Counted from the stretch's first letter, positions 27,250 to 35,922 are shown. The stretch: DNA of 64,000 nt from Prevotellaceae bacterium (GCA_031262085.1 JAISIN010000025.1:18240-82239); one strand, 5' to 3'. The notes: generated by a model not told the origin, from the letters alone. Numbers and translations: made by a program.

Positions 27250-28335
27250 TTATGAACGCCCGCCACACATAATGGTTACAGTTTTTGGGAGATATTTGTG
27301 TAATAACCAATAAAGTGATAGACATAAGGCAATAACGAGAAGAGGAGTAAGAAAATATATACCTAATAGAGAGAGTTCACTATGTGGATTCATTGTTCTT
27401 ATCAGGATTTTATGAGCAAATGTAATAAGGTACATATGTAAGCCATAAAGGAAGAAAGAGCTATTATTCAAAAATGAATTTGCTTTCCATTTACCTTTCG
27501 AGACAAACTGCGCTGTCGTCGTAATTACTGCTATCATCCCAAAAAGTAAGCAAATGTGATGCCAATAGGGCATCCATGCTTGTTCCATGAAACAGAGTCC
27601 AATGGTGACCATTACAATATACGCAGCAATGGACGCTCTCTGATATGGAGCCAAAATGTCAACGAAATTTTTATGATGAATACTATAATAAGAACCAGTC
27701 ATAAAAAAGAAGATAGAGGAGCTTTCTAACCCGGTAATAGGAATATTCAAGTGCAAAATCCACATAAATCCAAACAATAGCGCAGCATAATATTTCGTTC
27801 TTTTTACTACATAAAAGACAATAGGAGAGAATAAAGCCATCACCATTAAATCACGTATGTACCAAAAAGGTTCGTAAATAGGGACTACCCCTCCTCGAAT
27901 ATCCCAAAATGCATGTAAAAAGTCTCCGAGAGTATAATCTATTATGGGTTTTGACATTCCGGAATTTAAACCAGAAAGGAATGTTTGAGACATAAAAAGA
28001 ATAAGCATGGCTATCAGATTCCAAATAATATAGGGAACAAGTAAGGTGGACACCCGTTTAGATAGTTTCCTTTTATAGGTTGCTTTAGAAAAGGTATCCA
28101 CACTATAAAAAAACAAGAAGCCTGAAATGAAAAAGAAGAGAGGGACAGCCATATCTGATACTATATGTGAAAAGAAGTATGATACGTGTTGATATATGGG
28201 GAGAGTATTACTGTCATGCAAATCCACTCCATTCGCAATCCTCCCCTTGAGATGCGCATGAACAAACACAACGCACACCATGAGTGGAAAACGGAGGAAA
28301 TCTATTGTTTTAGATTGTAGCTCATCATTATTCAT
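27250..28335 (-). CDS. Membrane-bound acyltransferase, family 3
   Basis: The 361-residue protein has about ten hydrophobic segments and the features of the acyltransferase-3 (OafA/NodX-like) family: the early FLRFPLMVCVVFVHAH segment with the catalytic-type histidine, SDMAVPLFFFISGFLFF, and FWYIRDLMVMALFSPIV. Such enzymes acetylate polysaccharide sugars at the inner membrane. The gene stands 102 bases before the truncated transferase, and its AT-rich composition differs from the trp and glgB neighbourhoods, in line with polysaccharide loci acquired by transfer. Confidence 0.87.
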   Translation of the reverse strand: MNNDELQSKTIDFLRFPLMVCVVFVHAHLKGRIANGVDLHDSNTLPIYQHVSYFFSHIVSDMAVPLFFFISGFLFFYSVDTFSKATYKRKLSKRVSTLLVPYIIWNLIAMLILFMSQTFLSGLNSGMSKPIIDYTLGDFLHAFWDIRGGVVPIYEPFWYIRDLMVMALFSPIVFYVVKRTKYYAALLFGFMWILHLNIPITGLESSSIFFFMTGSYYSIHHKNFVDILAPYQRASIAAYIVMVTIGLCFMEQAWMPYWHHICLLFGMIAVITTTAQFVSKGKWKANSFLNNSSFFLYGLHMYLITFAHKILIRTMNPHSELSLLGIYFLTPLLVIALCLSLYWLLHKYLPKTVTIMCGGRS

Positions 28336-28344
28336 ATTAGGTAT

Positions 28345-28386
28345 AATTACTTGCTAAATTCATCCTTACTGTTGGCAAAGATATGT
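28345..28386 (-). repeat. Leader copy B: duplicated upstream region with -7 box
   Basis: This stretch before the acyltransferase start resembles 27148-27189 at most positions. On the minus strand it contains TATCTTTG (28376-28383), a perfect -7 box, followed by TTAGCAAGTAATT. The rest of the 231-base gap (28336-28566) is AT-rich and shows nothing else I can name. Confidence 0.6.
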
Positions 28387-28566
28387 AGTTTTTGAATATG
28401 TCTATCAGTTTTCAAAGTAATTCTTTCAAATTCGTCACTTTCCAGCCTTTTTTCTGCTTTAAGCATCTAAGTTCGCAGTATATGCTTGCTTATTTCGACA
28501 TCATGATCTGTTCCTAAGTCTATTGAATCGGACTATTTGTTTAGTGAAATATTTCAGAAACAAAAT

Positions 28567-29082
28567 CTAAATATCCGATATTCTAAATGCCTTTTTAACA
28601 TTTATCGAGATTGTATCTGTTCTTCTTAAACACTCCATTACAAGCATCAAATCCTCCGAAGTAAGCTTACCGCAATATTCACCTAAAAGAATCTTATGCT
28701 TTGGTATTTGAAACAACATACTGCAATCTAACCAACTCGTGTAATCCAAAAAAGAAGCGTAACTCTCCTTACGCATAGGATATTGGCAATTCCTTAGTTT
28801 TTCATTGGTGAACTTTCCGGATGATGAGTTTATAAGCAAAGCTCCCACAATGTATTCTTCATCCATTACTCCAATAATAACGACGAATTTGTTTCGTGTT
28901 CTATATCCGTTAGCCAAGACTAAGCCATCAGATCCCGAAAGAGGCAGATAGATAACAGAACCCCTCTCTATATTTTCTTCCTGCACCAACTGAAAACGCC
29001 TATTTTTCTTTCCGGTAACAGGAACATTGTTGTTATTTACTATATCTAACTTGGATAGTTGATCTTTCAAATCTTCTTTCAT
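28567..29082 (-). CDS. Putative toxin of a Panacea-type pair (MazF/PemK-like look)
   Basis: A 171-residue protein encoded directly after a Panacea-domain gene, with a four-base ATGA overlap, the classic antitoxin-toxin layout. The middle reads RGSVIYLPLSGSDGLVLANG, RNKFVVIIGVMDEEYIVGALLINS, which resembles the beta-barrel start of MazF/PemK-like RNases (R-G-x-I/V-hydrophobic, then a hydrophobic VVII strand). The C-terminal SWLDCSMLFQIPKHKILLGE ... LTSEDLMLVMECL also matches the tail layout of such toxins. Catalytic residues are not obvious by eye. The toxin role comes from the context; the fold is a guess. The region is AT-rich. Confidence 0.6.
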   Translation of the reverse strand: MKEDLKDQLSKLDIVNNNNVPVTGKKNRRFQLVQEENIERGSVIYLPLSGSDGLVLANGYRTRNKFVVIIGVMDEEYIVGALLINSSSGKFTNEKLRNCQYPMRKESYASFLDYTSWLDCSMLFQIPKHKILLGEYCGKLTSEDLMLVMECLRRTDTISINVKKAFRISDI

Positions 29083-29648
29083 GATTTGCAGAAAGAGCTG
29101 AAAGTCTGCACTTGGCGAATATAGTTTATCATACTCTTCTTAGCACCACCGGCACGCGCAATACTTACCAATGACATATAATCATCTGTCGGATCATCTT
29201 TGGCACGTTCACTCGCCAACACCCAAGCCTCATCGTGAGATTTTTCAGAAAGAGACCGGGCAGATTTTCCGCTTGTCTGTATTATCACATCTTTTATCGT
29301 CGCCACCTCGGCGTTGGCAAGCATATCCATGTCCGGATCCTCATTTGCCGATATGTATCTAACCCCATTCTCAATAGTGACTCCGAAAGATTTTCTGAAA
29401 TCATCTATATCTTTTATGCTACTATCACCAACAGAGCCAAGAGCCTTATATGTAAAGACAGGAACAGGACCAAAACGTTTGGCACGGAAAGTGTCTTGAT
29501 AGATAGGACGGCCATACTCAACAAGATATTGCTGCTGGGAAAAATACATCTTCTTCACCAGACTAATAAAGTCTTGTTTCCCGCCACATTCTTTCAAGAT
29601 GAACAGAATGACAGTCTTGATTTTCGTTATTTCACCTACTGTTTTCAT
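29079..29648 (-). CDS. Panacea-domain (DUF4065/SocA-like) antitoxin
   Basis: The 189-residue protein has the marks of the Panacea domain: KTVILFILKECGG, the FRAKRFGPVPVFTYKAL segment with the GPVP motif, and KSHDEAWVLA near the C-terminal side. Panacea proteins are known as antitoxins that neutralise many unrelated toxins. The next gene overlaps by four bases and is the presumed toxin. The start is an ATG at 29648, 23 bases from the tRNA-Arg gene's 3' end. The pair may stabilise the locus or act against phage; neither is shown by the sequence. Confidence 0.8.
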   Translation of the reverse strand: MKTVGEITKIKTVILFILKECGGKQDFISLVKKMYFSQQQYLVEYGRPIYQDTFRAKRFGPVPVFTYKALGSVGDSSIKDIDDFRKSFGVTIENGVRYISANEDPDMDMLANAEVATIKDVIIQTSGKSARSLSEKSHDEAWVLASERAKDDPTDDYMSLVSIARAGGAKKSMINYIRQVQTFSSFCKS

Positions 29649-29671
29649 TATATTAGCTGTTTTTGATTCAG

Positions 29672-29745
29672 TGATTCCGGAGCGATTCGAACGCTCGACC
29701 CACAGCTTAGAAGGCTGTTGCTCTATCCAGCTGAGCTACGGAACC
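29672..29745 (-). tRNA. tRNA-Arg (anticodon UCU)
   Basis: On the minus strand the sequence from 29745 folds as a full cloverleaf: acceptor GGTTCCG with CGGAATC (one G-U pair), D-arm GCTC-AGCTGGATA-GAGC, anticodon stem ACAGC/GCTGT around loop CTTCTAA with anticodon TCT, and T-arm GAGCG-TTCGAAT-CGCTC. The discriminator base is A at 29672; CCA is not encoded. Its 3' end faces the toxin-antitoxin pair and the polysaccharide locus. Confidence 0.96.
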
Positions 29746-29795
29746 ATCTTTTAATTGCGGCGCAAAGATACGTTTTTCGGTGAAATGCGCAAAAC

Positions 29796-31808
29796 TTATT
29801 CCACTTTTTCCAACACTACTGCGGTACGGGCAGGAATATACAGTTTTAACCACTCTTTCTTCTCGCTGGCATAGAGCGCATCGGGTAATGTGAAATGCTT
29901 CAACGTATCGTCGGAGAATCCATAACCGCCATAAGCCGGATTGTCGGTATTCAGCAACACCTGATAGGTGCCGGGAGGAACCAAAAAGCCATAATCGGTA
30001 AACGATTGCTTGGGATTAAAGTTAAATACGAACAATTGATTACTACGCATGTATGCCAATATCTGGTCGCTGTCATTGTGCCATATCTCTTGAATGGGCT
30101 GCTGCTGAAAGCCCTTCACTTGCTTGATGGTAGCGAGCATCTTGCGGTCGAAATCGCCCAAGTAATGATAGGCAAGTTGCTGGTTATCGACCAAATCCCA
30201 CTGCCGGCGGGCGTACTTGCACGACCATCCGTTGCCCTCGCGCGGGAAATCTATCCATTCGGGATGTCCGAACTCATTGCCCATGAAGTTGAGATAGCCG
30301 CCGTTGATAGTCGTTGCTGTAATCAGCCTGATCATCTTGTGCAAAGCAATGCCGCGATGCACGACATAGTTTTCATCGCCTTTCTGCATGTGCCAGTACA
30401 TGTCGGCATCAATCAGCCGGAAGATGATGGTTTTGTCGCCTACCAATGCCTGGTCATGACTTTCGGTGTACGATATGTTTTTTTCGTCAACGCGTCGGTT
30501 GGTCACCTCCCAAAATATGGAAGAGGGTTTCCAGTCTTCATCGATTCTCTCTTTGATGGTTTTAATCCAATAATCGGGGATGTTCATTGCCATCCGGTAG
30601 TCGAAACCATAGCCGCCATCGGCAATCTTGGCAGCCAATCCGGGCATACCCGATACCTCTTCGGCAATCGTAACGGCATAAGGGTTGACTTCGTGGATAA
30701 GCTTGTTGGCTAATGTCAGGTAGCAGATGGCATTGTCGTCCTGATGACCGTTAAAATAGTCGGCATAGTTCACGAACGCCTCTCCCAATCCGTGACTGTA
30801 ATAGAGCATGGAGGTCACACCGTCGAAGCGGAAGCCGTCGAAGCCGTACTCTTCCAGCCAGTATTTGCAGTTGGACAGTAAGAAGTGCAATACTTCGTTC
30901 TTTCCATAGTCAAAGCAGAGCGAATCCCATGCAGGGTGTTTGCGACGGCTGCCCGCATAGAAGTATTGATTAGGGTCGCCGGCAAAGTTGCCCAATCCTT
31001 CTACCTCATTTTTCACTGCATGCGAATGAACGATGTCCATGATAACAGCCAATCCCAGCCCGTGAGCCGCATCGATCAGCTCTTTCAACTCGTCGGGCGT
31101 GCCGAAACGCGACGAAGCTGCAAAGAAGCTGGATACATGATATCCGAAGCTGCCATAATAGGGGTGTTCCTGTATAGCCATGATCTGAATGCAGTTATAA
31201 CCGTCTCTGACAATGCGGGGAAGTATCAACTCGCGAAATTCGCGATACGTTCCCACCTTCTCGGCTTGTTGCGCCATGCCGATGTGGCACTCATAAATGA
31301 GTAACGGATCGGTATGCGGACGAAAAGTGTGTTTCCTTATACGGTAAGGAGTAGTCGGCTCCCACACCTGTGCGCTAAATATTTGAGTCTGTTCATCCTG
31401 CACCACACGGGTAGCCCATGCCGGTATGCGCTCGCCGCGACCGCCATCCCAATATATCATGAGTTTATATAAATCGCCATGATGTATGGCATCAACCGGC
31501 AATCGCACCTCCCAGTTCCCATTGTTTATCCGCGTTAGCCGGTAGGCAGATTCTTCGCGCCAGTTATTGAAGGTACCTATCAGATAGATTTGCGTAGCAT
31601 GGGGTGCCCATTCGCGAAAACTCCATCCATTGTCGGCGCGATGCAGTCCGAAGTAGAGATATCCGGAGGCAAAATCGGACAGTGACTGTTCGCCGTTGCG
31701 TGTCAATGCGCTTTCCTTATCCAACGCATGTTGGTGTCGACCGTCAATGGCATCGCTGTATGGCTCTAACCAGCGGTCGTTCTTTATGAGAGTTAGCTTT
31801 TCTTTCAT
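29796..31808 (-). CDS. glgB: 1,4-alpha-glucan branching enzyme
   Basis: The enzyme makes alpha-1,6 branches in glycogen in the cytoplasm. The 670-residue protein has an N-terminal CBM48-like domain (FREWAPHATQIYLIGTFNNW) and a GH13 barrel with the nucleophile in DGFRFDGVTSM, the acid in TIAEEVSGMPG and the transition-state Asp in YTESHDQALVG; the C-terminal beta domain ends normally. It resembles the eukaryotic-type branching enzymes common in Bacteroidota. An upstream in-frame GTG (31823) is possible, but ATG 31808 is preferred. No other glycogen genes are nearby. Confidence 0.95.
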   Translation of the reverse strand: MKEKLTLIKNDRWLEPYSDAIDGRHQHALDKESALTRNGEQSLSDFASGYLYFGLHRADNGWSFREWAPHATQIYLIGTFNNWREESAYRLTRINNGNWEVRLPVDAIHHGDLYKLMIYWDGGRGERIPAWATRVVQDEQTQIFSAQVWEPTTPYRIRKHTFRPHTDPLLIYECHIGMAQQAEKVGTYREFRELILPRIVRDGYNCIQIMAIQEHPYYGSFGYHVSSFFAASSRFGTPDELKELIDAAHGLGLAVIMDIVHSHAVKNEVEGLGNFAGDPNQYFYAGSRRKHPAWDSLCFDYGKNEVLHFLLSNCKYWLEEYGFDGFRFDGVTSMLYYSHGLGEAFVNYADYFNGHQDDNAICYLTLANKLIHEVNPYAVTIAEEVSGMPGLAAKIADGGYGFDYRMAMNIPDYWIKTIKERIDEDWKPSSIFWEVTNRRVDEKNISYTESHDQALVGDKTIIFRLIDADMYWHMQKGDENYVVHRGIALHKMIRLITATTINGGYLNFMGNEFGHPEWIDFPREGNGWSCKYARRQWDLVDNQQLAYHYLGDFDRKMLATIKQVKGFQQQPIQEIWHNDSDQILAYMRSNQLFVFNFNPKQSFTDYGFLVPPGTYQVLLNTDNPAYGGYGFSDDTLKHFTLPDALYASEKKEWLKLYIPARTAVVLEKVE

Positions 31809-31826
31809 GATCGAAGCTTTCACTTA

Positions 31827-31958
31827 TTATACTCTTACTTTGATTACCAACTTGCGTACACGATAGAGGTCGGTCTTCTTGATGAAGTCTACCAGCGATG
31901 GGGACAACGGATGAAGAGCAACGTAGTGCTCCAGATTCTCTAAGCAATCTAAAATCAT
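31827..31958 (-). pseudogene. Remnant of a YhcH/YjgK/YiaL-family gene
   Basis: A 43-codon frame between the DUF2461 gene (gap 28 bases) and glgB (gap 18 bases) starts MILDCLENLEHYVALHPL and continues to DFIKKTDL. This matches, from memory, the first 31 residues of YhcH/YjgK/YiaL-family proteins of about 150 residues, which begin with the same M-I-x-D-x-L-x-N ... L-x-P-L pattern. The remainder is absent and the frame ends with a basic tail. A GGAG lies just before the ATG. It is probably a decayed gene; a small functional peptide is a less likely alternative. Confidence 0.45.
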
Positions 31959-31986
31959 ACTCCTAAATTATTAAATGGTTGATAAT

Positions 31987-32649
31987 TCATTCAAAGTCGT
32001 CGATGGTATAGTTTAAGAAGTCGGCAAAACGCTTCATCTGTTTAAAGGCATCTTCTACGTAATCCGGCCAATCGGTTCGCAAGAAGAAATTATCCGGCAA
32101 TGGGTGGTAGCAGGTGTATTGCTTACATTTCAGATAATGCGCATATTCGTAATCTCGCGGGAATCCTTTGGGAGTGGTTTTCAGGAACTCTTCGCCTACT
32201 GTAAAGTAGCGCTTGAATGCCTCATCTTCCACAATGCTGCGATACTCATCCATATTGTCGTATATGGCTTGACGCACAGCTTTCAATATGTTGGGCGGCA
32301 AGCAGTAGCTACCTCCGGCAAGCATGCTGTTGCCCTGTTCTATGTGAAAGTAATATCCGCAATGGTCGGATTTCTTTCCATGAGCGTTGATATAACCGCC
32401 AAAATGAGTTTTATACGGGGTTTTGTCTTGCGAGAAGCGGGTATCGCGATAGATGCGATACGTACAATCTTTGGGCTGTACGCCACGAATGGTTTCATCG
32501 AACAGCGAAATGCGGGCAATGACAAGTGCGAGTATTTTATCGAACTCATTGCGAGCCTCTTCGTAGATCTCCTTGTTGGCCTTAAACCACTCGCGGTTGT
32601 TATGCGCTGTCACCTCTTCCAAAAAGTGAAATATAACAGGAATGTTCAT
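31987..32649 (-). CDS. DUF2461 family protein
   Basis: The 220-residue protein matches the DUF2461 (TIGR02453) family: FLEEVTAHNNREWFKANKEIYEEARNEF-type opening, RIYRDTRFSQDKTPYKTHFGGYI in the middle, and GYYFHIEQGNSMLAGGSYCLPP. These segments are strongly conserved in the family, whose biochemical role is not known. The family is soluble and cytoplasmic; no signal peptide is present. A TAAGTTTG -7-like box lies at 32674-32681 on the minus strand, about 25 bases before the start. Confidence 0.9.
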   Translation of the reverse strand: MNIPVIFHFLEEVTAHNNREWFKANKEIYEEARNEFDKILALVIARISLFDETIRGVQPKDCTYRIYRDTRFSQDKTPYKTHFGGYINAHGKKSDHCGYYFHIEQGNSMLAGGSYCLPPNILKAVRQAIYDNMDEYRSIVEDEAFKRYFTVGEEFLKTTPKGFPRDYEYAHYLKCKQYTCYHPLPDNFFLRTDWPDYVEDAFKQMKRFADFLNYTIDDFE

Positions 32650-32722
32650 TGTCTATGCTTTGCTATTTTCGGGCAAACTTACAGATTATTTTCGGAACGC
32701 AGCTTATAAGATGTTCTCTTTT

Positions 32723-33709
32723 TCATATTTTATTCAGAATCTTATCCATTACCCAGTTTGTGAGGGTAGCGCTGGTGCCGTCGCACTGACAGATCGATTT
32801 ACCTTGTAAGTGGTCGACAACAGCCTGAATAAGCGGTTGTTGCACATGCTCCGGACGTTCGATAGTGATTTCTTCGCACCCTTGCGCAGTATGCAGGGCT
32901 ATGGGTTCGTAGGTAAAGACAGAGAAGCAGATCATGCCACGGTCGCCAATAATTTTAATGCGATCTTCTTGTGCCGATTTATGTGCAACAAAGCACCACG
33001 AACCGCTTCCCACCAGTCCGTTCTCGAATCGGAAGCAGGCACTCAGAGTATCTTCGACAGTATAAAGTCCGCCACGGTTACTTTTGTAGCCCTTTGCCTC
33101 GAGTATACACCCGAACATATCCTGTAACAAGTCTATTTGATGAGGTGCCAAATCATAAAAGTACCCTCCTCCCGAGATGTCGGGTTGTAAACGCCAAGGC
33201 AAGTTTTGTTTATCGTAATTGAGCTGGCTGGGCGGTTGCGCAAATCGTACTTGTACGTTGATGATTTTACCAATAGCGCCGGTATCTATCAGTTCTTTGA
33301 CTTTTATGAAATAGGGCTGATACCGCCGATAGTAGGCAACAAAGCAGGGTACGCCACACTCTTCGGCAATACGATTGATGCGACAACACTCTTCATAAGT
33401 TACAGCCATCGGCTTTTCTATGTAGACAGGCTTACCGGCTTTCATTGCCATGATGGCATACGTAGCGTGCGATGAAGGAGGGGTGGCAATGTACACGGCG
33501 TTTACGTCGCGGTCGTCGACCAATTCCTGAGCATCGTCATACCAACGGGGGATGCCTCTTTCACAGGCATACGAACGGGCTTTGTCTATATGGCGGCTCA
33601 TCACTGCCACCACTTCAGAGCCTTCTACCTTTTGAAAGGCAGGACCGCTCTTTTGTCGGGTAACATCGCCGCAACCGATAAATCCCCATTTAATTCTTTT
33701 CTCATTCAT
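32723..33709 (-). CDS. Gfo/Idh/MocA-family oxidoreductase
   Basis: A 328-residue NAD(P)-dependent sugar or polyol dehydrogenase. The N-terminal Rossmann fold has GFIGCGDVTRQKSGPAF, with its glycine-rich loop, and VVAVMSR at the end of strand 2. VYIEKPMAVT carries the catalytic lysine of the EKP motif. The C-terminal domain has GGGYFYDLAPHQIDLLQDMFG with the catalytic-type Asp and His. The substrate cannot be told; the family includes inositol, glucose and N-acetylhexosamine enzymes. It precedes the DUF2461 gene by 73 bases. Confidence 0.92.
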   Translation of the reverse strand: MNEKRIKWGFIGCGDVTRQKSGPAFQKVEGSEVVAVMSRHIDKARSYACERGIPRWYDDAQELVDDRDVNAVYIATPPSSHATYAIMAMKAGKPVYIEKPMAVTYEECCRINRIAEECGVPCFVAYYRRYQPYFIKVKELIDTGAIGKIINVQVRFAQPPSQLNYDKQNLPWRLQPDISGGGYFYDLAPHQIDLLQDMFGCILEAKGYKSNRGGLYTVEDTLSACFRFENGLVGSGSWCFVAHKSAQEDRIKIIGDRGMICFSVFTYEPIALHTAQGCEEITIERPEHVQQPLIQAVVDHLQGKSICQCDGTSATLTNWVMDKILNKI

Positions 33710-33723
33710 AAAGATGTCATGTG

Positions 33724-34137
33724 TTAGTAGGAATCGAAATCAAAATCAAAATCATCCATAAATTCGGGTTCGGTAAACTCTTCCAAGGTACGACGGTCTT
33801 TCTTAGTGGGGCGTCCGGTACCTTTAGCGCGGTCGACAAAACCACTGACCTTGCTCAGTTCCAGCAGTTCGTATTGTTCGGGAGGAGTGACGTTTTGCAT
33901 GACTTCGGACACTAACTTAGCCCCCACCCGCTTCTCTATGGCTTGCAACACCTTAAACGAATAGGTTACAGGAGGTTTACGAACCTGAATCACATCTTCA
34001 GGCTTTACCATGCGCGATGGTTTTGCCAATGCTCCGTTGATGTAGATACGCCCCTTCTTGCAGGCTTCGGCAGCAATTGTACGGGTTTTGAATATACGCG
34101 CTGCCCACATCCATTTATCAATTCTTGCCTCACTCAT
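33724..34137 (-). CDS. S4-domain RNA-binding protein (Hsp15/HslR-like)
   Basis: The 137-residue protein begins with a complete S4 domain (ARIDKWMWAARIFKTRTIA ... GRIYINGALAKPSRMVKPEDVI). The family includes Hsp15, which binds stalled 50S-tRNA complexes. After residue 100 a charged tail with GTGRPTKKDRR and an Asp-rich end follows. The gene lies three bases after pth and 14 bases before the oxidoreductase, so it belongs to an operon with pth and rplY, which supports a role in translation. Confidence 0.88.
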   Translation of the reverse strand: MSEARIDKWMWAARIFKTRTIAAEACKKGRIYINGALAKPSRMVKPEDVIQVRKPPVTYSFKVLQAIEKRVGAKLVSEVMQNVTPPEQYELLELSKVSGFVDRAKGTGRPTKKDRRTLEEFTEPEFMDDFDFDFDSY

Positions 34138-34140
34138 GTC

Positions 34141-34704
34141 TTACCTTTTATTATATTGATTCATTGTTATATCGATACCTGCCAGACAGAAGCTTTTTAC
34201 TATCTCACTTGCCATTTTTAACCGTTCGGGCAGTACGCTTCGTTCTTCTTCACTGAAATGCCCCAACACGTAATCGATTTGTCCGCCTCTCGGGAAGTTA
34301 TTGCCGATGCCAAAACGCAAACGTGCATATTCTTGGGTTCCCAATGTTTGGGCTATATGTCGCAAGCCGTTATGTCCGGCATCGCTTCCCTTGGATTTCA
34401 AACGCAACGTGCCTAATGGGAGGGCGATGTCGTCTACCACGATCAACATCTGTTCAAGAGGAATATTTTCTTTTTGCAGATAATAACGCACGGCGTTTCC
34501 GCTCAAGTTCATATATGTAGAGGGTTTCAGCAGAATCAGTTGTCTGCCTTTTATTGAAAGAGTAGCCGTAAATCCGTAACGTCGGTCGGTAAAGGAGATC
34601 CCTGCCTCTTTGGCTATCCCGTCTACTACCATGAACCCAATGTTATGACGGGTTTCATGATACTCTTGTCCGATATTTCCCAATCCAACTATTAGATATT
34701 TCAT
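34141..34704 (-). CDS. pth: Peptidyl-tRNA hydrolase
   Basis: Pth releases peptides from prematurely dropped peptidyl-tRNA. The 187-residue protein has [20 protein letters not shown] with the catalytic histidine, [13 protein letters not shown] with the conserved Asn, [28 protein letters not shown] with the conserved Asp, His and Asn, and RFGIGNN. The length and arrangement are typical. It follows rplY at 152 bases; the gap holds a long inverted repeat. The rplY-pth pairing is common in bacteria. Confidence 0.96.
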   Translation of the reverse strand: MKYLIVGLGNIGQEYHETRHNIGFMVVDGIAKEAGISFTDRRYGFTATLSIKGRQLILLKPSTYMNLSGNAVRYYLQKENIPLEQMLIVVDDIALPLGTLRLKSKGSDAGHNGLRHIAQTLGTQEYARLRFGIGNNFPRGGQIDYVLGHFSEEERSVLPERLKMASEIVKSFCLAGIDITMNQYNKR

Positions 34705-34756
34705 GATGCGATCGTATAAGAGCGGATCTATCTACCGATAGATCTCATAAAAAAGG

Positions 34757-34817
34757 CGCAAATTAACGCACTTATTCGCAAACTGATACCATTTGCGCTA
34801 ACCTGCGTTAATTTGCG
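34757..34817. repeat. Inverted repeat between rplY and pth
   Basis: Perfect 14-base arms at 34757-34770 and 34804-34817 (cgcaaattaacgca against tgcgttaatttgcg) enclose a second, smaller hairpin (cgcaaa/tttgcg, about 34777-34797). The transcript of the rplY-pth operon would form a branched or extended hairpin here. There is no U-run, so a stability or processing role is as likely as termination. Confidence 0.7.
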
Positions 34818-34856
34818 TCTAACTACTATTGGTTTATTCGTTATCCTAAGAAGCAA

Positions 34857-35447
34857 TTAGTTGCCTGCTGCAGCAGCGGCACCTCTGGCGGCACGTGTCA
34901 GTTTCACGGCGCAAACTACTGCCTCTTTTGCATTCATCAATTCCAAGCCTTCGTACTTCAATTCGCCCACTTTGACGGTCTTACCCAATCCCAAGTGTGC
35001 TACATTGATAATCAATCTCTCGGGGATCACGTTATACAACGCTTTCACCTTCAATTTGCGAATCTGCAACACCAGCTTACCGCCGGCTTTCACACCTTCT
35101 GCCAAACCTTCCATCTGTACCGGAACCTCCATCACAATAGGATTGTTCTCATTAATCTGATAGAAGTCGACATGCAGAATAGCATCTTTTACAGGATGGA
35201 ACTGAATATCTTTCATAATAGCCTTGGTAATCTTGCCATCAATATTCAAATCTACCACATAGATGTGAGGGGTATAAACCAATCCGCGCAATTCTTCAAC
35301 GGATACGGTAAAGTGAAGATTCTCTTCTCCACCATAAAGTACGCAGGGTACTCCGTGATTCTTACGGATGGCTTTCAAGGCTCTTGCCTGTTCCGAAGAA
35401 CGTTCAGCAATGGTTCTTGCTGTTCCTTTTACTTCAATTGTTTTCAT
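34857..35447 (-). CDS. rplY: 50S ribosomal protein L25 (Ctc-type)
   Basis: The 196-residue protein is the long Ctc form of L25: the N-terminal 5S-rRNA binding domain (SEQARALKAIRKNHGVPCVLYGG) and a C-terminal beta domain (EVPVQMEGLAEGVKAGGKL). The end is an Ala-rich tail. It binds 5S rRNA in the large subunit. The gene is the first of an rplY-pth-S4 operon, as in many Bacteroidales. Confidence 0.95.
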   Translation of the reverse strand: MKTIEVKGTARTIAERSSEQARALKAIRKNHGVPCVLYGGEENLHFTVSVEELRGLVYTPHIYVVDLNIDGKITKAIMKDIQFHPVKDAILHVDFYQINENNPIVMEVPVQMEGLAEGVKAGGKLVLQIRKLKVKALYNVIPERLIINVAHLGLGKTVKVGELKYEGLELMNAKEAVVCAVKLTRAARGAAAAAGN

Positions 35448-35571
35448 TTCAAAAAACTTTTTGTGTTACTCTAAATTAAGTTGTCTGTTGCTTAATTCAC
35501 CATCACACATGCGGTACAACCGCCCGGTGTTGCAAAAAAGCGGCGCAAAAGTACAACTTCTTTTTGAGGCA

Positions 35572-35922
35572 TCAAAGAGTTTCCTCTTCAAAATCAATAT
35601 TAATATTGATTTCGTCGATATCTTCCGGTCTGCGACGTTGTACTTTCTCGGCGCCGGTAGCCTCGACAGACGATCCCCGATCGTATCCCACTACTGCCAT
35701 AGCCTCTTTTAAGCCATTCATAAACTTCTCGAAGTCTTCCTGATACAGGAATATTTTATGCTTCTCGAAGCTTATTTGCACGTTATCCCCTTCGCCCACT
35801 ACAATCTTCTTGCTTTCAGTAATGGTGAGGAACAAATCATCTTTTCTGTTCTTTTTCACATCTAAATAATAGATGCGTTTTCCTGCCTTTACGGACTTTG
35901 AAAAAATCAGGTCTTCCATCAT
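35572..35922 (-). CDS. PUR-alpha-like (DUF3276) nucleic-acid-binding protein
   Basis: The 116-residue protein fits the DUF3276/PUR family of Bacteroidota: DLIFSKSVKAGKRIYYLDVKKNRKDDLFLTITESKK with the typical alternation of strands, then IFLYQEDFEKFMNGLKEAM. The fold is a small PUR repeat that binds single-stranded nucleic acid. It is divergent from nusB and probably shares the intergenic promoter region (35923-36106). Confidence 0.9.
   Translation of the reverse strand: MMEDLIFSKSVKAGKRIYYLDVKKNRKDDLFLTITESKKIVVGEGDNVQISFEKHKIFLYQEDFEKFMNGLKEAMAVVGYDRGSSVEATGAEKVQRRRPEDIDEININIDFEEETL

Noticed and set aside
29672..29745. Second tRNA or an attachment-site duplicate near tRNA-Arg
   Set aside because: I looked for a copy of the tRNA 3' end in the neighbouring toxin-antitoxin and polysaccharide region and saw none, and no integrase gene is present.
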